Positions 8,997-17,904 of a stretch of 64,000 nucleotides of DNA are shown here, one piece after another. Position 1 is the first letter of the stretch, and each line of letters opens with the position of its first letter. Source of the stretch: JAPLDB01 sp038206355 (GTDB lineage Bacteria > Bacteroidota > Bacteroidia > AKYH767-A > 2013-40CM-41-45); NCBI GenBank assembly GCA_038206355.1, contig JBBRAY010000009.1, positions 32,495 to 96,494 of the forward strand. The letters are read 5' to 3'. The notes under the pieces are model-generated. The model did no database searches and had not been told where the DNA came from. It was given only the letters and a program-made list of their open reading frames with translations. The translations under genes were made by a program, and so were the position numbers.

Positions 8997-9722
8997 ATGA
9001 AAATAAAAATAATTCCACTATTCATTTTTACAATATTCTTAATAGGGAATGTTGCTGCCCAGATTACTTCAGGGAAAATTCTGTTTGAGCGGAAGACCAA
9101 TTTGTACAAACGTTTTAAGAATGAAGACTGGGTTACAAACTGGGTGAAAGAATCGGACAAAACAAAGGTGGATGAATTTGAATTATTTTTCAATGACAGT
9201 TTAGCGGCTTTCAAGCCCAAAGAAAGTGATGAAAAAGAAAACTACAGCTGGATGACGAGTAAGAGTTCCGTGTATCAACATGTTCCGGAGAATACATCTT
9301 ACATGATCAAAGACATCTGGGGCAACAAAGTAATTTTTACGGATACGCTTCGCATCAGGAAATGGAAAATCACCGACAGCAAAAGGACCATTGCCGGGTT
9401 CAACTGCCGCAAGGCCATCTGGATGCAAAATGATACCACGCGCATTTATGCATGGTTTTGTAATGAGATTATTCCCGGATTCGGTCCGGAAAGTTTTTGC
9501 GGATTACCGGGAATGATACTTGGCCTGGCCACAGAAGACGGAGGCGTAATATATTTTGCGAAAACAGTGGAGCAGGGAAATCAGGACGCCATTGCTTTGT
9601 TGCCTCCAAAAACAAAAGATAAAATTTTTACTTCAAAAGAACTGCGGGCTAAATTCCAGAAGGAATACGGAAAGGAAAAATGGAGTAAGGAGTGGATTAC
9701 CAATATATTTGACATCTGGTAA
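8997..9722 (+). CDS. GLPGLI family protein
   Basis: A 241-residue exported protein with a signal peptide (MKIKIIPLFIFTIF... ending VAAQ). The family-naming motif appears as FCGLPGMILGL near residue 165, followed by EDGGVIYFAKTVE, and the segment TIAGFNCRKAIW is also characteristic. The biochemical function of the family is not established; its members usually sit beside outer-membrane TonB-receptor-like proteins, as here, which suggests a joint envelope function. Confidence 0.9.
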   Translation: MKIKIIPLFIFTIFLIGNVAAQITSGKILFERKTNLYKRFKNEDWVTNWVKESDKTKVDEFELFFNDSLAAFKPKESDEKENYSWMTSKSSVYQHVPENTSYMIKDIWGNKVIFTDTLRIRKWKITDSKRTIAGFNCRKAIWMQNDTTRIYAWFCNEIIPGFGPESFCGLPGMILGLATEDGGVIYFAKTVEQGNQDAIALLPPKTKDKIFTSKELRAKFQKEYGKEKWSKEWITNIFDIW

Positions 9723-9728
9723 TAGTAC

Positions 9729-9865
9729 AAAGTACCAATCTTTACGAATTTACGAATGAAATGGAGGTACGAATAACCGATTATTACGAATATACAGATA
9801 TCCGAATGAAAAGGTGGTACCAATTACCAATCTTTACGAATATACTTAGTACGAATGAAATCCCA
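9729..9865. repeat. TACGAAT-rich degenerate repeat region
   Basis: The gap after the GLPGLI gene holds many copies of the 6-7-mer (T)ACGAAT and of GAATGAAA, spaced irregularly (two longer partial copies of a unit reading TACGAATGAAATGGAGGTACGAAT). Similar runs occur at 17905-17975 and 22885-23050, always between genes. Function unknown; a low-complexity intergenic repeat family. Confidence 0.6.
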
Positions 9866-10001
9866 CGAATTTCCGATTTAGTAGTCATATTATAGTTCAG
9901 TCGAACAGAGGATTAATTGGTAACTCGCCAAGAATGAGAAACCGAAAAATATTTTTGTAATCAGGGGCATTCCGTACATTCGTACACGCAAAAATTTACG
10001 G

Positions 10002-11042
10002 ATGGAATTTACAGCCAAACAGATCAGTAGCTTACTCGGGGGAACAGTTGAAGGGGATGAAAACACGATTGTAAGTTCGCTCAGTAAAATTGAAGAAGGA
10101 ATTCCGGGTTCACTTTCTTTTCTCGCAAATCCCAAGTACGTTCATCACATCTATACAACCAAAGCTTCACTCGTAATTGTGAATGATGATTTTGTGAGGG
10201 AACAACCGGTGGGTGCAACGCTCATCCGCGTTCCCAATGCATATGAAAGTTTTGTAAAACTCCTTGAACTATACAATCAGGTCCAGCTCGATAAAAAAGG
10301 AATTGAACAACCCTCATTTGTTTCTGAATCTGCCAAGCTCGGAAACGATTGTTATGTGGGCGCATTCGCTTACATCGGAAATAATGCTGTGATCGGAAAT
10401 AACGTGAAAATATATCCTCAGGTATTTGTAGGCGATAACGTAGTAATCGGAGACAATACTACTTTGTTCTCCGGGGCTAAAGTTTATTCTGATTGCAAAG
10501 TTGGTTCGAATTGCACACTCCACACAGGAACGGTAATTGGCGCTGACGGATTCGGATTCACCCCCAATTCAGAAAATAATTATAAAAAAGTTCCTCAGAT
10601 CGGAAATGTCATCATTGAAGACCACGTGGAGATCGGCGCCAATACATCTGTTGACCGTGCCACGCTAGGTTCTACCATCATCCGCAAAGGAGTGAAGCTT
10701 GACAACCTCATACAAATTGCACACAACGTAGAGATCGGTGAGAACACGGTAATCGCTGCACAAACAGGAATTGCAGGATCAACGAAGATCGGCCGTGACT
10801 GCATGATTGGCGGGCAGGTTGGAATTGTTGGTCACATCACCATTGCCGACAAAGTAAAAATTGCTGCACAAAGTGGTATCGGCAGCAGCATCACCACAGA
10901 AGGAGAAATTGTACAGGGCTCCCCTGCTTTTGGAATCGGTGATTATAAGCGCACTTATGTTGTTTTCCGTAAACTTCCTGAGCTTGAAAAACGCGTAAAG
11001 GAACTGGAACAGATGCTGAAAGATTTAAAACAGACTTCTTAA
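10002..11042 (+). CDS. lpxD: UDP-3-O-(3-hydroxyacyl)glucosamine N-acyltransferase
   Basis: LpxD adds the N-linked 3-hydroxyacyl chain to UDP-3-O-acylglucosamine in the third step of lipid A synthesis, using acyl-ACP. The 346-residue length is normal. The N-terminal uridine-binding domain starts FTAKQISSLLGG and includes SLSFLANPKY; the rest is a left-handed beta helix of hexapeptide repeats (IGNNAVIGNNVKIYPQ and so on) with the family motif GADGFGF and the catalytic-histidine segment IAHNVEIGENTVIAAQTGIAG; a C-terminal helix closes the chain. The ATG at 10002 begins directly with the domain. A possible -7 box TATTTTTG at 9950 has no well-placed partner. It stands alone: lpxC/fabZ or lpxA, often its neighbours in Bacteroidetes, are not adjacent. 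Confidence 0.96.
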   Translation: MEFTAKQISSLLGGTVEGDENTIVSSLSKIEEGIPGSLSFLANPKYVHHIYTTKASLVIVNDDFVREQPVGATLIRVPNAYESFVKLLELYNQVQLDKKGIEQPSFVSESAKLGNDCYVGAFAYIGNNAVIGNNVKIYPQVFVGDNVVIGDNTTLFSGAKVYSDCKVGSNCTLHTGTVIGADGFGFTPNSENNYKKVPQIGNVIIEDHVEIGANTSVDRATLGSTIIRKGVKLDNLIQIAHNVEIGENTVIAAQTGIAGSTKIGRDCMIGGQVGIVGHITIADKVKIAAQSGIGSSITTEGEIVQGSPAFGIGDYKRTYVVFRKLPELEKRVKELEQMLKDLKQTS

Positions 11043-11096
11043 ATCCGATTCCATCCTATTTTTCAGTTTACACTTAATTTACAAAACAGGAAAAGA

Positions 11097-11675
11097 TCAG
11101 TGCATACATCCGACGTAAACCAGTGATTTGAGTGTAAAGGAATTCGACGCGGCTTTTTTCAAAATGGCCAATGCACTATCAGCACTTTTATCAGTTTCAT
11201 ATAAACCTGATACCAGTGCAATTGTTTTCTTCCCCGCCTTCTCCGTGTAAAAGTCCAGGTATTCTAAACTTAAATGCGCTGACGGGAATCTCCTTGGATA
11301 ATATTCTCCGGCATAAATATCATCTTCATCATCATCGGAAAGCGCAATGAGGTCCTTCGCTTTATTATAATACCTATCCATGGTATCTATTGGGATATTC
11401 AGTTGTTCGCTCAGTTCAAACATTTTATTGTGAAGCAAAAAATAATCCATGCCGGTATCAGCAACTACAATATAGTAAGTTGTGAAGTCCCGATCAATTT
11501 CTTCACTATCAGATTCAGAAACAAAACTACCTGACCCTGAAGAATTTTGAATCTTCAATGAATCAGTTTTTAATGTTTCCTTTCCGTAAGCATAAGATTC
11601 AGTGGAATCCGGACTGCATGCACCAAAGAGAAATACTGAAATGAAAAAAATCCAACGAAAAATAGCTTTAAGCAT
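11097..11675 (-). CDS. Putative lipoprotein of unknown function
   Basis: A 192-residue protein with a lipoprotein signal (hydrophobic run then FGAC, cysteine at about residue 20), so it should be anchored in the envelope. The middle carries an acidic run (SDDDEDD). The last ~50 residues (ALVSGLYETDKSADSALAIL and on) are reminiscent of the spacing in SPOR-like peptidoglycan-binding domains, but the match is too weak to assign. It is read convergently with lpxD and lies 70 bp upstream of nothing recognisable as a partner. I do not recognise the family. Confidence 0.7.
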   Translation of the reverse strand: MLKAIFRWIFFISVFLFGACSPDSTESYAYGKETLKTDSLKIQNSSGSGSFVSESDSEEIDRDFTTYYIVVADTGMDYFLLHNKMFELSEQLNIPIDTMDRYYNKAKDLIALSDDDEDDIYAGEYYPRRFPSAHLSLEYLDFYTEKAGKKTIALVSGLYETDKSADSALAILKKAASNSFTLKSLVYVGCMH

Positions 11676-11743
11676 TGGGTGTTTTAATATATACAGGTCA
11701 AAACTAATAAACGCATTTCAAACATCTTGTATGAAAATAAACT

Positions 11744-12253
11744 TCAACTCGTTCTGTTAATTGAAGCGGCCACCGGAACCCCTTTTGCCAGCGTTTGATA
11801 TACCACACAGTATCTTTCAGTAAGTTTTAAAAGCGACTGAATTTGTTCTTCTGTTGCATTGGTATCAAGGTGAAATGAAAGGCGGATGGCGACAAAGCCC
11901 ACAGGGACTTCTTTTGAAACTCCCAATGTCCCTCTGAAATCAAGATCGCCTTCAGCTTTAACAGCGCCATCTTTTATTTCTATACTCAATGCTGTGGCCA
12001 CAGCTTGCAGCGTTACGCCAGCGCATGCAACAAGTGCTTCAAGCAATAAATCACCACTGCAGACCATCATGCCATTTCCGCCTGTTGCTTTGTGAAGTCC
12101 CGCCTCCACGATCGCTTTTCCCGTTTCTACTTTGCATGATATGCCTTCTCCGATTTTACCGTTTGCCTTCAGGGTAATCATTGCCGATTCAGGCTGTGAA
12201 CGGTATTTATCTTTCAGCGGGGCCTGCAAATTTTTTAGCTGTTCAGAATTCAT
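11744..12253 (-). CDS. OsmC family protein (peroxide/thiol-redox type)
   Basis: A 169-residue OsmC/Ohr superfamily protein. The two redox cysteines that define the family are present: one in VCSGDLLLEALVACAG (about residue 65) and one in TERYCVVYQTL (about residue 148). Family members reduce organic hydroperoxides with the help of a thiol donor; whether this one is OsmC-like, Ohr-like or the YhfA type cannot be settled by eye. No signal peptide, so it is cytoplasmic. It is transcribed in the same direction as the lipoprotein that follows. Confidence 0.88.
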   Translation of the reverse strand: MNSEQLKNLQAPLKDKYRSQPESAMITLKANGKIGEGISCKVETGKAIVEAGLHKATGGNGMMVCSGDLLLEALVACAGVTLQAVATALSIEIKDGAVKAEGDLDFRGTLGVSKEVPVGFVAIRLSFHLDTNATEEQIQSLLKLTERYCVVYQTLAKGVPVAASINRTS

Positions 12254-12534
12254 TGGCCAAATATAGGCTTAGTTAGAAGTAAACCGGAAAAGGGTGAATA
12301 CATATCAGTCTTACTGATGAACAGTCTTAATTGAAGGATGGCGTATTGGCACCATACGTTATTACGAATATGGAACTGACCAGATCTGTTAAAATTTTCC
12401 GGGGTAAGAAAGCAACAACCTCCCAAAAACATTGAACAGGTAAGATTTATTAAAAATTGATTTTTTTTTAAATCATTCAGTCATCAACTTTGATTGCATT
12501 TAATTTTATTATTTCTAACTCTAATTTTTTAATC

Positions 12535-14319
12535 ATGAAAAAAATCACCCAACTTTTTTTTCTTATTGCTGCAGTAGTAATAACGATTAACGCTTGTCGC
12601 AAGGACGACTCCGGCAATTCAGATTCTACCAACAATTCGAATCCGGCACAGGTAAATGCAACCATTTCCGGAATCATTATTGATGCAGGCAACCAACCCG
12701 TTATTGGTGCTGTTATTACCACAGGCAGCATAACTGTTTCAACCGATCACTATGGCATGTTCCTGATCAAGGGCAACGTAACGAAAGACCGTTGTATTTT
12801 ACAAATTACCAAAGCGGGTTACCTCAATCGTTCGCACGCTTTCATCCCGAATGCAAATACGGTAAATTACATTAGAGTAGCGCTGTCCCTTGAACCTGTT
12901 GCGCACTCCATCAATTCTTCTTCCGGCGGAACAGTGACCATGGTCAACGGCGGGTCAATACAATTTACGCCAAACTCCTTTATAATAGCAGGCGGCACAA
13001 CTCCATATACAGGAACAGTATTAGTTGTTGCAAAACATTACGGTGTAAACGATGCAAATTTCGGATTAATGATTCCCGGCGGTGACCTTTCCGGAAAAAA
13101 TATTGCCGGCGAAGATGTTTCACTTTATACATATGGAATGACATCCGCCACACTGAAAGGAAGCAGTGGCGAATCATTGCAACTGGCAACAGGAACAACT
13201 GCAACAATCACATTTCCGATTGCCACAGTTCAAATGGGATCAGCGCCAGCAACTATTCCGTTATGGTATTTGGATGAAGCTACTGCATTGTGGAAAGAAG
13301 AAGGAACTGCAACGAAAGTTGGTAACAATTATGTGGGAACTGTGGCGCATTTCAGTACCTGGAACTGTGATTACGGCGGACCCAGGGCAAATGTGAACGG
13401 AATGGTGATAGATTGTGAAGGGGTACCGATGGCAAATGTGATAGTTACAATAAATGGTGGCGTAACAGTAGCTACAGATGCGAATGGATTTTACAGTTTA
13501 TGGGTTCCTTCTGGTTGGCCTCTTACCTTTCAGGTTTTACCTCAAGGGGTTTTTGTATTGCCGAGTCAACAGGAAAATGTAGCGCCTTTGACAACGGGAC
13601 AAACATTTACAGTTCCTGATCTAATTGTTCCGTGCGGTTCAAATTCAAAGGTTAATGGACACTTAACAGGCTGTTCAGAAGAAGCGATATCAGGAACAGT
13701 TATACTTCTAAGTAATAATCAGGTGGTAAATTTCCAATTTACAGCAACCGGTTCATTCCGGCTATTGTCTTTAGAAAACACCGATTACACACTGTCAGGA
13801 ATTTCATTTTCCGGTGTTAATTCAATAGCTGTTACAAGCCCTTCTGCACATGATTCAGTAGATGTCGGCGCTTTAAATCTTTGCAATAATAATACTAACT
13901 CCGTAACAAGTTTTGTTATTACGGGTAATGGGTATAATAGCGACTTCATTGCATTCACAATTGCTGACATAAACGAAGGTTATTGGTATACATCTTTTAA
14001 TTATACACAACTATATTTTTCCGGATTCACAAGTATGGGTGCTTGCTCACTTTCATGTAATTTTTCCGGCCATCAAACAACAATGCTTGATTTCAATTCT
14101 GACCCAGACTCTTCAGGTCTTAATTTCTTTATTAATGGTTGTCAATATTTTTCCTCCTCTCAATCTCCAAATCCATTTATAATGGAAGTTACCCATTATG
14201 GTGCTGTAGGTGATTCAATTAAAGGTACTTTTCATGGATCATTGGTTTATGGTATCGCAGGTTCTGAAGTTATGATTTCTGATGGCAAATTTGCATTTCC
14301 ACGAAAACCGGATCATTAA
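12535..14319 (+). CDS. Lipoprotein with carboxypeptidase-regulatory-like domains
   Basis: The frame opens at a TTG (12490), but the ATG at 12535 starts a typical lipoprotein signal, MKKITQLFFLIAAVVI followed by NAC, giving 594 residues. After a Ser/Asn-rich linker, a domain reading ATISGIIIDAGNQPVIGAVI and a second reading VNGMVIDCEGVPMANVIVTI have the pattern of carboxypeptidase regulatory-like beta sandwiches; between them lies a region (GGTVTMVNGGSIQFTPNSF) seen in secreted Bacteroidetes proteins. The C-terminal ~200 residues are unrecognised. The likely site is the cell surface or periplasm. No catalytic motif is visible. Confidence 0.8.
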   Translation: MKKITQLFFLIAAVVITINACRKDDSGNSDSTNNSNPAQVNATISGIIIDAGNQPVIGAVITTGSITVSTDHYGMFLIKGNVTKDRCILQITKAGYLNRSHAFIPNANTVNYIRVALSLEPVAHSINSSSGGTVTMVNGGSIQFTPNSFIIAGGTTPYTGTVLVVAKHYGVNDANFGLMIPGGDLSGKNIAGEDVSLYTYGMTSATLKGSSGESLQLATGTTATITFPIATVQMGSAPATIPLWYLDEATALWKEEGTATKVGNNYVGTVAHFSTWNCDYGGPRANVNGMVIDCEGVPMANVIVTINGGVTVATDANGFYSLWVPSGWPLTFQVLPQGVFVLPSQQENVAPLTTGQTFTVPDLIVPCGSNSKVNGHLTGCSEEAISGTVILLSNNQVVNFQFTATGSFRLLSLENTDYTLSGISFSGVNSIAVTSPSAHDSVDVGALNLCNNNTNSVTSFVITGNGYNSDFIAFTIADINEGYWYTSFNYTQLYFSGFTSMGACSLSCNFSGHQTTMLDFNSDPDSSGLNFFINGCQYFSSSQSPNPFIMEVTHYGAVGDSIKGTFHGSLVYGIAGSEVMISDGKFAFPRKPDH

Positions 14320-14418
14320 ATTATTAAGTATTGCTGATTTAAAACACCTTCTTTTTAGATAGTAATGCAATCTTAAACCAAATTTATTATTCATTTTTGT
14401 ACTCAGACAAAACTGAGT

Positions 14419-15669
14419 ATGACACTGGCAGAAATTATAACAATTGGGGATGAACTTCTGATCGGACAGGTGATTGATACGAACAGCGCCTGGATCGGTC
14501 AGCGATTGAATGAGATCGGGATTAAAGTTTTTCAGATCACTTCTGTAAGTGATAATGAACAACACATCATAAGCGCATTGAAAGATGCGCGGCAACGTGC
14601 TGATGTAATTCTTATAACCGGCGGACTGGGACCTACCAAGGATGACATTACCAAGTTCACCCTTTGTAAATTTTTTAAATCCAATCTGAGGTTTGACGAA
14701 GCTACGTTTGTTCAGGTTGAAAAATTATTTAATGCAAGGGGACGACAGGTGACCGATGTAAACCGGAAGCAAGCAGAGGTACCCGAAAAGTGCGAGGTCA
14801 TTCCGAATACACAAGGAACAGCACCGGGGATGTGGTTCGATGAGAACGGGAAAATTTTTGTTTCCATGCCGGGCATACCATATGAGATGAAAGGCATGAT
14901 GGAAAGCACTATTCTTCCGCGCCTTCAAAATCTTTTTACGAAAAGTGCTATCGTTCATAAGACTACATGGTTTCAGGGTATCGGTGAATCGTTTTTGTCG
15001 GACATGATAGAAAAATGGGAACTGGCGCTGCCATCCAACCTGAAGCTGGCTTATCTTCCTTCTTCGGGTATACTGCGGTTAAGGATTTCTGCAACCGGAA
15101 CGTCATCAGAAGAACTCAGTATTCAAATTGAAAAAGAGTTGAAAGAACTTCACGCCATTGCAGGGGATTATATTTTCGGAGCGGATGCAGATACACTTGA
15201 AAAAATAACTGCGCAGTTACTTACAGAAAAGAAAGCCACCATCAGTACAGCTGAAAGTTGCACAGGCGGATATATTGCGCATCGCATTACGACTGTTCCC
15301 GGTAGTTCCAATTATTACATCGGATCGGTGGTTGCGTATGACAATTCCATCAAAGAAAATTTTCTTGGCGTAAGTCACACCCTCATTGAGCAACACGGCG
15401 CCGTGAGTGAAGAAGTAGTTATAGAGATGGCAAAAAGCGTAAAGGAAAAATTCAATACAGATTATGCCATCGCCTGTTCGGGGATAGCAGGTCCTTCAGG
15501 CGGCACGGAAGAAAAACCTGTCGGGACTGTACACCTTGCCATTGCGCATCCGGGAGGAATGTTTACAAAGAAGTTGATTCTCGGCTCTGTCAGGGAAAGG
15601 ATCATACGTGAAACATCTAACCATGCATTAAATAATCTTCGGAAAATTTTGACAGGAAAAATAGGATGA
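14419..15669 (+). CDS. cinA: CinA family protein, N-terminal MoCF-like and C-terminal nicotinamide-nucleotide amidase domains
   Basis: The 416-residue protein has the full two-domain CinA layout. Residues 1-170 form the MoaB/Mog-like domain (AEIITIGDELLIGQVIDTNS, ITGGLGPTKDD), associated in the family with ADP-ribose pyrophosphatase activity. Residues 255-410 form the PncC-like domain with STAESCTGG and GIAGPSGGTEEKPVGTV, which deamidates nicotinamide mononucleotide in pyridine nucleotide salvage. The ATG at 14419 opens exactly at the first domain. The last codons overlap the RidA-like gene by 4 bp, so the two are probably translated together. Confidence 0.95.
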   Translation: MTLAEIITIGDELLIGQVIDTNSAWIGQRLNEIGIKVFQITSVSDNEQHIISALKDARQRADVILITGGLGPTKDDITKFTLCKFFKSNLRFDEATFVQVEKLFNARGRQVTDVNRKQAEVPEKCEVIPNTQGTAPGMWFDENGKIFVSMPGIPYEMKGMMESTILPRLQNLFTKSAIVHKTTWFQGIGESFLSDMIEKWELALPSNLKLAYLPSSGILRLRISATGTSSEELSIQIEKELKELHAIAGDYIFGADADTLEKITAQLLTEKKATISTAESCTGGYIAHRITTVPGSSNYYIGSVVAYDNSIKENFLGVSHTLIEQHGAVSEEVVIEMAKSVKEKFNTDYAIACSGIAGPSGGTEEKPVGTVHLAIAHPGGMFTKKLILGSVRERIIRETSNHALNNLRKILTGKIG

Positions 15670-16052
15670 CAGAACGAAAAAATATTTCCTCTTCTTCACC
15701 GTGGGAAGATGTTGTTGGGTATTCCCGCGCTGTTCGCATAGGGAATACCATTGAAGTGGCAGGTACAACAGCCATAGATGGAGATCATATTGTCGGCAAG
15801 GATTTGTACGAACAGTCACGTTTCATTTTTCTGAAAATTGAAAAATGCCTTTTTGAAGCCGGCGGATCAATGAAGGATGTGGTGAGAACGCGTATGTATG
15901 TGACAGATATTTCAAAATGGGAAGGTGCAGGAAAAGCGCATGCTGAGTTTTTTAAGGACATCAAACCCGCTGCAACCATGGTTGAAGTTTCAGGGTTAAT
16001 CAATCCCGAACTACTTATTGAAATTGAGGTGACAGCAATACTAAAAGATTGA
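15666..16052 (+). CDS. RidA-like (YjgF/UK114 superfamily) protein lacking the catalytic arginine
   Basis: A 128-residue trimeric-fold protein of the Rid superfamily; it shows EVAGTTAIDGD, RTRMYVTDISKWEG and the C-terminal VEVSGLINPELLIEIEVTAI. In true RidA enzymes, which hydrolyse reactive enamine/imine intermediates, the essential Arg lies in the motif PARS/TxVEV; here the corresponding stretch is PAATMVEV, with Ala in that place. It therefore belongs to one of the Rid branches without that activity and its reaction is unknown. Its start codon overlaps the cinA stop codon (ATGA). Confidence 0.9.
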   Translation: MTERKNISSSSPWEDVVGYSRAVRIGNTIEVAGTTAIDGDHIVGKDLYEQSRFIFLKIEKCLFEAGGSMKDVVRTRMYVTDISKWEGAGKAHAEFFKDIKPAATMVEVSGLINPELLIEIEVTAILKD

Positions 16053-16121
16053 CCAAAAGTTATCATAAGTCAATAAAATACGCCCAATGACGGTCTATCT
16101 TTGCCGCGTAAAATCCTCACC

Positions 16122-16523
16122 ATGATGCTCAAAGAGAAGCTGTATTCTATCCTCAATAACCGTTGCCCAAAATGTCATCAAGGCGTTGTATTTGAGATAA
16201 ATAATCCATATAATTTAAAGCGCTTTGACAAGATGCATTCCTGTTGTCAATGCTGCTCGGAACCCTACTTTAAAGAACCCGGATTCTATTATGGTGCGAT
16301 GATCGTAAGCTATATGCTGAATGGGGCACTTTTTATATTTACGTTTCTTGGAATTTACTTTCCATTTCACCTGGAGGCAATTCCATATATTCTTGCGATG
16401 GCTGCCTTAATCGTTATCCTCTCCCCTGTCACTTTCCGGTTATCGAGGCTGGTATGGCTGAATGTATTTGTCGGATTTGACCCTCAGGTAAAGTGCCTTC
16501 AAAAGGCAGTCGTAATATCCTGA
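16122..16523 (+). CDS. DUF983 family membrane protein
   Basis: A 134-residue protein if started at the ATG at 16122; a TTG at 16101 is in frame but lies inside a sequence TATCTTTG at 16096 that resembles a -7 promoter box. It begins with a zinc-ribbon-like CPKC segment, followed by a second cysteine group (CCQCC), then FKEPGFYYGAMIVSYM and two hydrophobic helices, matching DUF983 proteins, whose function is unknown. A position upstream of rpmB may allow read-through, though rpmB has its own promoter. Confidence 0.87.
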   Translation: MMLKEKLYSILNNRCPKCHQGVVFEINNPYNLKRFDKMHSCCQCCSEPYFKEPGFYYGAMIVSYMLNGALFIFTFLGIYFPFHLEAIPYILAMAALIVILSPVTFRLSRLVWLNVFVGFDPQVKCLQKAVVIS

Positions 16524-16540
16524 TTTTTTTTCCTGATATT

Positions 16541-16569
16541 TTGTCATTCAATATAATATCCTATTTTTG
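16541..16569 (+). promoter_or_regulatory. Promoter of rpmB
   Basis: TTG at 16541-16543 is followed after 18 bases by TATTTTTG at 16562-16569, matching the Bacteroidetes consensus in both boxes and spacing. Initiation just downstream would leave a leader of about 25-30 nt before the rpmB ATG. Confidence 0.65.
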
Positions 16570-16602
16570 CACCCCCTTTTCAAACAAATAATAGTACGAA
16601 CC

Positions 16603-16836
16603 ATGTCAAGAATATGTGATTTAACAGGAAAACGCGCAATGGTGGGCAATAATGTGTCCTTTTCTAATAAGAAGACCAAGCGTAAATTTAACCCGAATTT
16701 GCAGACCAAAAGGTTCTGGGTTCCGGAAATGAAGGACTGGATTACGCTAAAGGTATCCACTTCAGCACTACGCACCATCAGCCGACATGGCATTAGTGCA
16801 GTACTCGACAAAGCCATTAAAAAAGGAAGAATTTAA
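16603..16836 (+). CDS. rpmB: 50S ribosomal protein L28
   Basis: A 77-residue large-subunit protein. It begins MSRICDLTGKRAMVGNNVS, the conserved L28 opening, followed by KTKRKFNPNLQTKRFWVP and the C-terminal ISRHGISAVLDKAIKKG. A TTG-initiated extension from 16567 would overlap the promoter and is not used. A strong terminator begins 20 bp after the stop codon, so this is a one-gene unit; in many Bacteroidetes rpmB is followed directly by rpmG (L33), which is not the case here. Confidence 0.97.
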   Translation: MSRICDLTGKRAMVGNNVSFSNKKTKRKFNPNLQTKRFWVPEMKDWITLKVSTSALRTISRHGISAVLDKAIKKGRI

Positions 16837-16855
16837 TACACCACTTGAAAAGCAT

Positions 16856-16899
16856 AAAGCCGACATGGACCCGAACTCCGGATCATGTCGGCTTTTTCT
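16856..16899 (+). terminator. Rho-independent terminator after rpmB
   Basis: A 12-bp perfect stem (AAAGCCGACATG paired with CATGTCGGCTTT) with a 16-nt loop is followed by a T-rich tract. It also stands just beyond the convergent Cas6-like gene and may serve both. Confidence 0.88.
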
Positions 16900-16920
16900 T
16901 TGGGTAATTTTTACGAAAAC

Positions 16921-17688
16921 CTACGGAACCAATGGTTCGCTTGCCGGCGGTGCTTCCGGAACCACATCAAGCATTCCAAATCCCTGGTAAGTGTACAACC
17001 CCATTCCTGTCTGCCAGATAAACTTATGGACTTCAGGGTGGGCATGTAATGAAAATGGCAACAGGTATCCGTAGATGGTATGGTTGTTATTGTTTTTATA
17101 GATGCGGGCAAATTTCTTTTGAGAATCAATCACACGCTGGATGTAACCGGGATCAGGAGTGATTTCAAATTCCGCATACTCATTCAATTGAGATTCTGTG
17201 TAGCCGGCCTTTTCCATTCTGTCGAGAATGGAGTTGAACAGAAAATCAGAAAACTCCTGAGATGATGGTTCGAGTGATGGTGGAGGTGTCTGCTGATTGT
17301 CGAAGGGCTCGTCAGGAATCAACGGTGAAATACAAACATACTTTATCACAGTCTGAAACTGAGGTTCACTGATCACCTGGTACGACTTCGGAACAAGCGT
17401 AAGTTTCGCAAAGCTAACCAGCCGGCGGTCGAATATCTTTTTAACCCATGCCATCACAAACTCTTCTTCCGGTGCTGATATCACCAATGAAACCTTAGAT
17501 GAAAGAAAACGGATTTGTCCGTTGAGCACTTTTGAAGTTCCCTTCAGAGATGAAAACGTATAAGAGGTAGAACGAACCGGTAACTCCTCAATTACTTCAT
17601 CCATAAAAGCTGAAATAATTTTCTGGTGATGTAAAGGAACCATGCCATTGCTGCCATGTACTTTTAGAAAAGAAATTTTAAGACGCAT
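16921..17688 (-). CDS. cas6: Orphan Cas6-like protein (RAMP-fold CRISPR RNA endoribonuclease family)
   Basis: A 255-residue protein with the landmarks of the Cas6 family in order: PLHHQKIISAFM near residue 20, YTFSSLKG (the FTFS motif) near 43, CISPLIP (the SPL motif) near 125, the stretch SSQEFSDFLFNSIL, and at the C terminus the glycine-rich loop TGMGLYTYQGFGMLDV. Canonical members cut the repeat hairpin of CRISPR precursor RNA. Two things are odd: no cas gene or CRISPR array lies anywhere in the window, and the segment between the first helix and the FTFS motif, which in canonical Cas6 carries the catalytic histidine (LHE/D motif), is reduced to about 12 residues without a histidine. It may be an RNA-binding relative that is not a nuclease. 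Convergent with rpmB. Confidence 0.75.
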   Translation of the reverse strand: MRLKISFLKVHGSNGMVPLHHQKIISAFMDEVIEELPVRSTSYTFSSLKGTSKVLNGQIRFLSSKVSLVISAPEEEFVMAWVKKIFDRRLVSFAKLTLVPKSYQVISEPQFQTVIKYVCISPLIPDEPFDNQQTPPPSLEPSSQEFSDFLFNSILDRMEKAGYTESQLNEYAEFEITPDPGYIQRVIDSQKKFARIYKNNNNHTIYGYLLPFSLHAHPEVHKFIWQTGMGLYTYQGFGMLDVVPEAPPASEPLVP

Positions 17689-17904
17689 AAATAAAGATTG
17701 CTGATTAGAAAAACGGTTTGAGACTGAATACTAAATCCTTGATTTGTAACTATTGTGCCTGTTAAAAAATGCTCACTTTCGCCGCCCCGGGGTTGTTTCC
17801 TCAATTCCGTGATAGAAAAGACCGGGAGCTTGGAAATCAAGGCAAGTATAAAGGTTTTTCTTTTACCATGTTTCGGTGAATAAAAAAAAATTATTTTTAG
17901 CCCG

